Below are positions 58,271 to 64,000 of a DNA stretch of 64,000 nucleotides, in pieces. Each line of letters starts with the position of its first letter. Within the stretch, counting starts at the first letter, position 1. The notes under the pieces are model-generated. The model ran no database searches. It was not told the DNA's origin and worked only from the letters and a program-made list of their open reading frames with translations. The stretch comes from JAAYCI01 sp964370045 (GTDB lineage: Bacteria > Bacillota > Clostridia > Oscillospirales > Ruminococcaceae): NCBI GenBank assembly GCA_964370045.1, contig CAYJGZ010000014.1:1-64000 (forward strand). Reading direction: 5' to 3'. The translations under genes were made by a program, and so were the position numbers.

Positions 58271-59176
58271 TTGAAAAGAATTATTGCGCTGTTTATAGCA
58301 GTGGCCACCATGTCTCTTGCGCTGGCAGGATGTTCTGCGCCTGCGCAGGAGCAGTCTACAGCTCAGCCGCAGGCGTCAAGCATGGCTACATCACAGTCGA
58401 GCGAAGGCAGTGAGGGAGATGTTCTTAGGGTAGGTATTGACCTAAAGTTTCCTCCGTTTTCCTACATAGGGGATGATGGCGAGCCCATGGGGCTTGAGCC
58501 GACAATAGCGTATGCGTTTGGCGAGTTTTTGGGCAGGGAAGTGGAGATTGTAAACACAGACTTCTCCCTGCTTATCCCTGCGCTGCAGACGGGAGATGTG
58601 GATATACTTATCCCGGACATGTCAAAAACGCCCGAGCGTGCCGAAAATGCGGATTTTTCCGAGCCGTATAGGTATACACAGTCGTTGGCGCTGGTGAATA
58701 AAGAGTACGCCGAGGCAAATGGCATCACGGACGAGATGACGGCGGAGGAGTTTTTTGCGCTACCCGGGCAGGACTTTATAGGGCTTTCGGGTACGTTTGG
58801 TGTTTTGGTGCCGCAGGAGTACGGCGCTGAGGTAGAGGAAGTTACCGAGATAGGCCTTGGCATATTGGAGGTTTCGAGCGGCGGCGCAACCTCGCTTGTC
58901 GCATCGAATGAAATTCACCAGTTTCATGCGCAAAACCCCGACACAACCGTAGTATTCAGTGGCATTGGCAACTGGTCCGGCTCCTGCTTTGTGGTGAAAA
59001 AGGGCGATGCCGAAATGCTGGAAAAAGCGAATGAGTTTATTGCGAGCATGTACGAAGAGGGTGGCCTTTTCGACCAAATACGTGCGGAGTACGACGCAAT
59101 AATAGCCGACTTTTTGCAAAATGATGAGTACGGCCTGGATTACATAATTCAGCCGCCCGAGGGCTGGACAGAGTAG
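58271..59176 (+). CDS. Polar amino-acid ABC transporter substrate-binding lipoprotein
   Basis: The 301-residue protein is a family-3 solute-binding protein. A TTG start at 58271 with AAGGAGGG seven bases before it gives MKRIIALFIAVATMSLALAGC, an ideal lipoprotein signal with Cys21 after LALAG. A Gln/Ser-rich tether follows. The binding domain begins VLRVGIDLKFPPFSYIGDDGE and includes LIPALQTGDVDILIPDMSKT and the FSEPYRYTQ hinge. It would deliver an amino acid to the permease and ATPase encoded next. The specificity is not readable. It stands divergent from an HxlR gene. Confidence 0.9.
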   Translation: MKRIIALFIAVATMSLALAGCSAPAQEQSTAQPQASSMATSQSSEGSEGDVLRVGIDLKFPPFSYIGDDGEPMGLEPTIAYAFGEFLGREVEIVNTDFSLLIPALQTGDVDILIPDMSKTPERAENADFSEPYRYTQSLALVNKEYAEANGITDEMTAEEFFALPGQDFIGLSGTFGVLVPQEYGAEVEEVTEIGLGILEVSSGGATSLVASNEIHQFHAQNPDTTVVFSGIGNWSGSCFVVKKGDAEMLEKANEFIASMYEEGGLFDQIRAEYDAIIADFLQNDEYGLDYIIQPPEGWTE

Positions 59177-59177
59177 C

Positions 59178-59918
59178 ATGAAAAAATCCGTACTTACGCT
59201 GATACAGTATGTTCTGGTGATAGCACTTTTTGCGGTGGGGATATACTTTGCGCTGTTTTACTCCACCGACACCGCCCCGAAATATGACATGATACTAAGC
59301 CAAAGCGGCCTTCTGTGGCAGGCGTTTTTCGGCACGATTTATGTAAGCGTCATAACGCTTTTGGTCTCGCTCGTGCTGGGATTTGTGCTGTTTGTGATGA
59401 TGCGCTCGAAAATTGTGATTTTGCGTGCAGTATCCAACGTGTTTAATGAAATCATCATGGGAACGCCGCTTTTGGTGATGATATTTTTGGTTGTGTACGT
59501 TTTTGGTGCGGTGATTAACTACGATAACAAGCTTGTGCTGGGCATTTTTGCGCTGGTGCTGTACAACGGGCCGTACATCGCAAACGCATACGAGACCACC
59601 GCCGCAGTGGTGGATGCGGACCAGCACACCGTGATGGAGCTGTACCGCTTCAAATGGTATCAAAAGTATCTGTACGTCATCATTCCGCAGATGGTAAAGC
59701 CGTTTATCCCTTCGCTTATAAACAACCTATCCAGCTCCATCAAAAGCTCCTCGCTGCTCAACATAATATCCATCACCGAAATAACCTACGTTATTACGGC
59801 TATTGCCCAGAGGAACTTTGCGTTTATCGAGGGATACTATGTGATGTGGATAATGTACCTGCTTGTGACGATACCGCTTTCTTTGCTGGCGAAGTACATC
59901 GGAAAGAAGGTGGCGTAG
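59178..59918 (+). CDS. Polar amino-acid ABC transporter permease
   Basis: The 246-residue membrane protein has about five hydrophobic segments and the permease coupling loop typical of HisMQ-type proteins: the segment IIMGTPLLVMIFLVVYVFG, and later QKYLYVIIPQMVKPFIPSLINN with SSSIKSSSLLNIISITEIT. A single permease implies a homodimer. It begins one base after the stop codon of the binding-protein gene. Confidence 0.9.
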   Translation: MKKSVLTLIQYVLVIALFAVGIYFALFYSTDTAPKYDMILSQSGLLWQAFFGTIYVSVITLLVSLVLGFVLFVMMRSKIVILRAVSNVFNEIIMGTPLLVMIFLVVYVFGAVINYDNKLVLGIFALVLYNGPYIANAYETTAAVVDADQHTVMELYRFKWYQKYLYVIIPQMVKPFIPSLINNLSSSIKSSSLLNIISITEITYVITAIAQRNFAFIEGYYVMWIMYLLVTIPLSLLAKYIGKKVA

Positions 59919-60634
59919 TGCAGATGCAAGTGGAGGCTCTCACAAAAAAATACGCAAAGCAGACGGTGCTAAACGACCTTTGGCTGAACATAAACGGATA
60001 TGGAGCTATCGGCATCATAGGGGAGTCCGGATGTGGGAAATCTACGTTTCTTCGCCAGCTTTCGGGCATAGAGCAGCCGGATGTAGGCAGCATAGTGATA
60101 AACGGGCTTTCGCCGATACTAAACAAAAAGCAGTTTTTGGAGCGAATAGGCGTTGTGTTTCAAAAGCACAATCTATTTCCGCACCTAAGCGTAAAAAAGA
60201 ACATCACGCTGATTTTGCGCAAGATAAAAAAGATGGACAAGGCTGCCGCAGAAAACAGGGCAATGGATATACTCACCCAGCTGAGCATCCATAACGAGGC
60301 GGACAAAAAGCCGCACGAAATTTCGGGAGGGCAGGCGCAAAGGGCATCCATTGCACGGGCGCTTGCCACCGACCCACAGCTGATATTTTTGGATGAGCCC
60401 ACTGCGGCGCTGGACCCTATTCTGACGCAGGAGGTGCTGAGCGCAGTAACCTACCTAAAGCAGGGCGGCAGGGACTTTGTGTTTGTAACGCATGAAATTG
60501 CGTTTTTAAGGGAGTTTGCGGATTATGTGATATTCCTAAAGGGCGGCAGGATATTTGAACAGGGGGATAAGGAGTGCCTGACAAACCCCAAAACCGCAGA
60601 GCTTGCCCGATTTTTAAGCGTGCAGAATGGGTGA
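59918..60634 (+). CDS. Polar amino-acid ABC transporter ATPase
   Basis: The 238-residue ATPase shows Walker A GESGCGKSTFLRQL, Q-loop VVFQKHNLFPHLSVK, signature ISGGQAQRASIARALA, Walker B LIFLDEPTAALDP and switch His in FVTHEIAFL. It starts with GTG, sharing a base with the stop of the permease gene (TAGTG), though an ATG follows 6 bases later. It completes the importer operon (binding protein, permease, ATPase). The operon ends near the palindromic element at 60675. Confidence 0.93.
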   Translation: MQMQVEALTKKYAKQTVLNDLWLNINGYGAIGIIGESGCGKSTFLRQLSGIEQPDVGSIVINGLSPILNKKQFLERIGVVFQKHNLFPHLSVKKNITLILRKIKKMDKAAAENRAMDILTQLSIHNEADKKPHEISGGQAQRASIARALATDPQLIFLDEPTAALDPILTQEVLSAVTYLKQGGRDFVFVTHEIAFLREFADYVIFLKGGRIFEQGDKECLTNPKTAELARFLSVQNG

Positions 60635-60674
60635 GTAAAAGTTGTAGGCGTTATAAAATCCCCAAGTAAACTAT

Positions 60675-60784
60675 GGAGTGTCCAAATGCGGTGATTTATT
60701 TGCTATATCTCCTGCCTGCGGCGGGGGATATAGCGCCTTTTTTTGCGACCAGCGTATTCTAAATCACCTCTATGTGTCCACTCC
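60675..60784 (+). mobile_element. Dispersed palindromic element, full copy I
   Basis: Left end GGAGTGTCCAAATGCG, hairpin GCTATATCTCCTGCC / GGCGGGGGATATAGC, right end TATGTGTCCACTCC. Flanking 10-mers AGTAAACTAT (60665-60674) and CGTAAACCAA (60785-60794) match at 7 of 10. It lies between convergent genes. Confidence 0.88.
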
Positions 60785-60793
60785 CGTAAACCA

Positions 60794-60837
60794 AAAAACC
60801 TCACAGGTGCAAATGAACTGCACCCTGTGAGGTTTTT
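60794..60837. terminator. Bidirectional terminator between the ABC importer and the SGNH gene
   Basis: AAAAACCTCACAGG and TGCA pair with TGCA and CCCTGTGAGGTTTTT, with one bulged base and a 7-nt loop. Confidence 0.88.
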
Positions 60838-60857
60838 GCCTATTTCAACAAGTAAAG

Positions 60858-62303
60858 TCAGCTGATGATTCTTGGTGAATCACTACTGAAAATAAGGTCC
60901 ATGACCCATGCGTTTATATTTGTGTCTATGCGGTAGATTATGCCGTTTTCCATGCTGATGGCGTAGGTGGCAAGCAATAAATCGTTTTGTGAAGTGTCGA
61001 TGCGGTGTACTACGTAGCAGTCATCGCCGTTTAGGTGTGTGTCCTCATCTCTTTGGATTATTTCAGGCTCCTCAATTCCGTAGCGGGACGAAAGAAGAGA
61101 GATGGCTGTTTCGTAGCTTACACGGGTTGCGCCGCTAAGCCAGGGGCTACCGGGTACTGCGTTTTGTGCGTCCTGTAAAGCGGCCTCCACCCCCGGGAAG
61201 AATGTTGATATGGATTCTCTTTTCACGTGTAGACCATCGTAAAAATCGGAGTACACAGTGCCTGCCACAGCCGGGTTGTAGCTGCCGTACAGCGGAATAT
61301 TGTTTTGTAGCGCAAAGTCTGTAATCCACGGTTCAGTGAGGAAAAACCCAGGGTATTGCTCGGCGTTTTCAAAAGCATGTTGGTACATATATGGGTGATA
61401 GGGAGAAAGAACTATTATGACGTTTACATTGTTATCCTTTAGATAGGAGATGAAGCGCTCAAACACTTCAATTAAGTCAGCGTCAGGCTCGACATATCCG
61501 TCCATATGAAGAAACGTGGCAGACTCCAAAAAGGCACGGTCGTTTATGTTGGACTGGGAGTCGTTGCGAAAGTGTGGGGGATATAGCGCCGAGCCATCGG
61601 GAAGCTTCACCATAAAGCTGCTGTCGTATATATCCTCCTCGATGATGGGCGGCGGTGTGCCCTCCCATTCATCATGAACCCAGCGGTTGAACTGCCCCCA
61701 AAACATGTCCGGCATCATGCCTTCGCTTGTGGTGAGCGTATCCTCGAGGATGGGCGGCTCTTGGTCGGATTCATAGCCAAGGCGCAGCTGCAAAAATTCT
61801 GCAAAAAGCTCGCCCGACGCAAGTGAGTGTAATGCCTCAGGGTTGAAAATCCACGGGTCAAGGCCGATTATAAGGTTTTCAGGAAGCACTCCCGATTTAT
61901 CCAAAAGATACACCGAGTTCATAATATCCCGATAATCCGCACCACTCATACCGAGATTGTAAAAGCTGTCCGTGCCCACTGTCTCTGCCGAAAGCTGCAA
62001 AATACGGCTGGAGCCGATGGCTACGGTGTTAAGCGGCTCTCCCATATTTTCTATAACCATTTGCTGAACAAGGCGCTCGTTCATTTGGTCAAAGCGCACC
62101 AGCGACTGCCCGGACAAAAGAGCCAAGGCGGCATCTCGTTCGTACTGGTTTAGCTTTTTGTCCTCTATCTCCTGCGCGGCAACGCTGAAATTACCTGTAG
62201 CTGTGAAAATAGGCACCAAAAATGCAAAATTTAAGGCCAGCGCCAACAAGACAGCAATTATTTTAGGGATAGCGAGAATGGTTTTTAAGACGTTTTTTTT
62301 CAT
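60858..62303 (-). CDS. Membrane-anchored SGNH-hydrolase-like protein
   Basis: The 481-residue protein has one N-terminal membrane helix (about residues 10-33) and an outside domain with SGNH features: the nucleophile segment AIGSSRILQLS, block LIIGLDPWIFN, a strand VNVIIVLSPYHPYMY, and the catalytic pair in DFYDGLHVK (Asp-x-x-His). The plan recalls DltD/AlgX-like proteins that move acyl groups onto cell-surface polymers. Location beside glycosyltransferase genes supports polysaccharide modification (inference). It is transcribed toward the terminator at 60794. Confidence 0.7.
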   Translation of the reverse strand: MKKNVLKTILAIPKIIAVLLALALNFAFLVPIFTATGNFSVAAQEIEDKKLNQYERDAALALLSGQSLVRFDQMNERLVQQMVIENMGEPLNTVAIGSSRILQLSAETVGTDSFYNLGMSGADYRDIMNSVYLLDKSGVLPENLIIGLDPWIFNPEALHSLASGELFAEFLQLRLGYESDQEPPILEDTLTTSEGMMPDMFWGQFNRWVHDEWEGTPPPIIEEDIYDSSFMVKLPDGSALYPPHFRNDSQSNINDRAFLESATFLHMDGYVEPDADLIEVFERFISYLKDNNVNVIIVLSPYHPYMYQHAFENAEQYPGFFLTEPWITDFALQNNIPLYGSYNPAVAGTVYSDFYDGLHVKRESISTFFPGVEAALQDAQNAVPGSPWLSGATRVSYETAISLLSSRYGIEEPEIIQRDEDTHLNGDDCYVVHRIDTSQNDLLLATYAISMENGIIYRIDTNINAWVMDLIFSSDSPRIIS

Positions 62304-62455
62304 GAAAAAAGCTCCTTGGGCAGATTGAAAATGGCAAAGAATAGATAGTTGCGTAAGCGCAAAATGAATATTTCATCGACACGAATGTACAAATTTTGCG
62401 CATGTAGGTAAAAAAATAGTTTAAGTGCATTGGGACACGTCAAGATGTGAAAAAA

Positions 62456-62878
62456 TCACGGCTTTTCGTGTGTTTTTTTCTGCGCTTGGGCATCCACTTT
62501 GGGTGCATCCTCCTGCGCAAGCTGTGCCTCAAGGCGGCGTACACGCTCCTCCAAAAGGGCCTGCGTCTGCGTAAGGCGAGATATGCGTGCGGCAAAGCCT
62601 GTGACAATGGTGGAAAGGCTAAGCAGTAAAAGAAGCACAAACACAAACAGCATCGTAAACACAAGGTTTGAGGGCATTTCTATATTAAGCAAATCTCGCA
62701 AGACGGCGACAATATAGGGGAAGCAGGCAAAAACAAGCAGTACAACGGCAGAAAACAGCCATATGAGCGAGTATTGTATGTTCAGCTTTTTGCGCCGTAA
62801 AAGCACCAAAATAATAGAAAGATACACAAGTGCACCGGCAATAAGTAAAACTTGCAGCTGCGGTGGGATGTTTAGCAT
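62456..62878 (-). CDS. DUF2304 membrane protein
   Basis: The 140-residue protein has three hydrophobic segments (about residues 8-26, 37-62, 70-95), with the charged motif LRRKKLNIQYSLIWLF between the first two, then a coiled-coil tail (LTQTQALLEERVRRLEAQLAQ). DUF2304 proteins are commonly encoded beside dolichol-phosphate-mannose-type glycosyltransferases, as here. It overlaps the GT2 gene by 7 bp. It may help the transferase at the membrane; no enzymatic motif is visible. Confidence 0.88.
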   Translation of the reverse strand: MLNIPPQLQVLLIAGALVYLSIILVLLRRKKLNIQYSLIWLFSAVVLLVFACFPYIVAVLRDLLNIEMPSNLVFTMLFVFVLLLLLSLSTIVTGFAARISRLTQTQALLEERVRRLEAQLAQEDAPKVDAQAQKKTHEKP

Positions 62879-63591
62879 CTGTTTTTACCTCGCTTAGTTC
62901 TTTTTAGCACAAGGCGGTAGACCATGAGCGATATGCTCACTTTTAGCATGTAGTAAACGCTCTTGAAGGGGCTGATGGAGCTTTTGCCGGCCTTGCGCTC
63001 CTCCATTACAACGGCGACTTCCTTTATGGAAAAGCCGTTCAAAACAGCCGAAATAACCGCCTCCGGCTCGGGATAATCCTGTGCGTAGTGCAGTGCGAAA
63101 AAGCTTAGCATATCCCTATTGAAAGCACGAAAGCCGCTGGTGACATCCTTTACTTTAGCGCCGCACAAAAGAAAAATAAGCACGCTCAAAAAGCGGATTC
63201 CCAGCCTGCGCATAGCGCCCGACTGAAAGCCCTCCTTTGTGATAAAGCGGCTACCCACGCACATGTCGCACTCGCCATCTGCCACGGGGCGGATGATGTC
63301 GGGCAGGTACTTTGGGCTGTGCTGTCCGTCGCCGTCCATCTGCACGGCGATGTCGTAGCCGTTTTCCAGCGCATACATAAAGCCGCTTTGCACCCCTCCG
63401 CCAATGCCAAGGTTTACAGGAAGGCGCAGGTGGCGATAGCCGTTTTTCATCAGGACATGCTCGCTATCGTCGGTGGAGCAGTCGTTCACCACCAGATAGT
63501 CCGCCGCAGGGTAGCTTTCCCGTAGCCGCTCAATGACAGGCGCTAAGTTTTTTTCTTCGTTGTAACAGGGAATAATCACTAAAGTTTTCAT
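62872..63591 (-). CDS. Family 2 glycosyltransferase (polyprenyl-phosphate sugar synthase-like)
   Basis: The 239-residue protein has the GT-A fold start VIIPCYNEEKNLAPVIERL, the DxD-type motif AVQMDGDGQHSP and the acceptor segment DVTSGFRAFNR. It most resembles transferases that load a sugar on undecaprenyl phosphate. The C-terminus is hydrophobic enough for membrane contact. It overlaps the upstream glycosyltransferase gene by 4 bp (ATGA) and the DUF2304 gene by 7 bp, so all belong to one surface-polysaccharide operon. Confidence 0.9.
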   Translation of the reverse strand: MKTLVIIPCYNEEKNLAPVIERLRESYPAADYLVVNDCSTDDSEHVLMKNGYRHLRLPVNLGIGGGVQSGFMYALENGYDIAVQMDGDGQHSPKYLPDIIRPVADGECDMCVGSRFITKEGFQSGAMRRLGIRFLSVLIFLLCGAKVKDVTSGFRAFNRDMLSFFALHYAQDYPEPEAVISAVLNGFSIKEVAVVMEERKAGKSSISPFKSVYYMLKVSISLMVYRLVLKRTKRGKNRC

Positions 63592-64000
63592 GTAGTTCCG
63601 TCCAGTATGAATGATTTCAGTGCACGTAGCACGTCGTAGCGGTTGAAGTGGCGCAGGTAGTATGCATGTCCTGCTTCGCCCATTTCCTTGCGCCGATAGG
63701 GCGTGCAGGTGCGAAGCGAAATAATATTTTTGGCAAGCGCCACCGCATCGCCCGCTTCGCTCACAAAAGCCGCGCCGCTCTCCTTTGCCACTCGTGCGCC
63801 CTCGCCGTCCATGGCCACAATGAGCGGACGAGAGGAGGCAAGATAGCTTGGGATTTTCCCGGGTAGGGTAAGGCCTAAATCCTCGCTCTTTGCAAGTCCT
63901 GCGAACAACCCATCCGCCGCATATGACCACGCAGGCACATCCGTGGCAGGCACAGGTGGACAAAACAAAAACGCATCGCTAAGTCCTTTTTTTGCAACAA
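63588..64000 (-). CDS. C-terminal part of a GT4-like glycosyltransferase (5' end outside window)
   Basis: The frame is open to the right edge. The visible 136 residues include TLPGKIPSYLASSRPLIVAMDGEGARV, written here as a GKIPSYLASSRP helix followed by PLIVAMDGEGARV, which is the nucleotide-sugar binding region of GT4 (WbuB/WcaI-like) enzymes. The tail YYLRHFNRYDVL is the usual C-terminal helix. The N-terminal acceptor domain is beyond the window. It is translationally coupled to the GT2 gene. Confidence 0.8.
   Translation of the reverse strand, partial: VAKKGLSDAFLFCPPVPATDVPAWSYAADGLFAGLAKSEDLGLTLPGKIPSYLASSRPLIVAMDGEGARVAKESGAAFVSEAGDAVALAKNIISLRTCTPYRRKEMGEAGHAYYLRHFNRYDVLRALKSFILDGTT

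Noticed and set aside
9637..60784. The repeated palindromes as CRISPR repeats or ordinary terminators
   Set aside because: They are single, widely spaced and of 110 bp or more with inverted ends; most lack T runs, and real terminators are found separately next to several of them.

Overview
The window reads as one scaffold piece of a low-to-mid GC, spore-forming member of the Firmicutes (class Clostridia), probably from a gut-type habitat and probably a draft or metagenome assembly, because a run of exactly 100 N interrupts one gene. Lineage clues are a CIRCE-controlled groES-groEL pair, a DnaD/DnaC helicase-loading pair, the site-2 protease-scpA-scpB-DUF2953-ytfJ(gerW)-rluB cluster, ThiT under a TPP riboswitch, HxlR and GntR/UTRA regulators and strong AGGAGG-type ribosome sites. 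Genus cannot be given from sequence alone.

Layout. 1-3.4 kb: the 3' end of a surface protein with Pro-Thr-Asp repeats, two zinc-ribbon membrane proteins and a tiny membrane peptide. 3.6-9.6 kb: argC-argJ-argB-argD-argF, the cyclic route from glutamate through N-acetylornithine to citrulline, with ARG-box-like palindromes at the argC promoter and an elaborate folded leader before argF. 9.8-12.4 kb: a Pro-rich repeat membrane protein (with the N gap) and an HxlR regulator divergent from a flavin-binding protein. 12.6-17.4 kb: a three-subunit molybdenum hydroxylase operon and a divergent GntR regulator. 17.4-25.5 kb: dnaD-dnaC, a large hybrid histidine kinase, two tiny membrane proteins and riboswitch-controlled thiT. 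25.6-34.9 kb, mostly minus strand: nth, a GH3 glycosidase, rarA, an esterase, glyA and groEL-groES. 35.2-45.8 kb: an EamA transporter, an orphan DnaB-type helicase domain, a flavodoxin, an aroE-aroK fusion, the scpAB cluster and tRNA-Pro(CGG). 46-54 kb: a visibly A/T-richer block with an alkylation-response set (AlkD-like, Ada-like regulator, Ogt, DUF1848) and a TetR-controlled heterodimeric ABC transporter followed by an ATC-hydrolase-like gene. 54.2-60.6 kb: a MATE pump, an acyltransferase/DUF6320 pair, an HxlR regulator and a polar amino-acid ABC importer. 60.8-64 kb: an SGNH-type membrane protein, DUF2304, and two glycosyltransferases, the last cut by the window edge.

The main unexplained structure is a dispersed family of palindromic elements of about 110-130 bp: eight full copies, one copy lacking its core and several end fragments, all between genes. 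They share imperfect terminal inverted repeats (GGTGTGGACAAA... and ...TGTGTCCACTCC) around a central hairpin whose sequence differs between copies while pairing is kept. Several are flanked by 10-bp direct repeats (10/10, 9/10, 8/10 and weaker), so they look like non-autonomous mobile elements (MITE-like). One separates the TPP riboswitch terminator from thiT, another lies exactly at the glyA stop codon. The second strong lead is the argF leader, which can form two mutually exclusive folds, one of which buries the ribosome binding site.
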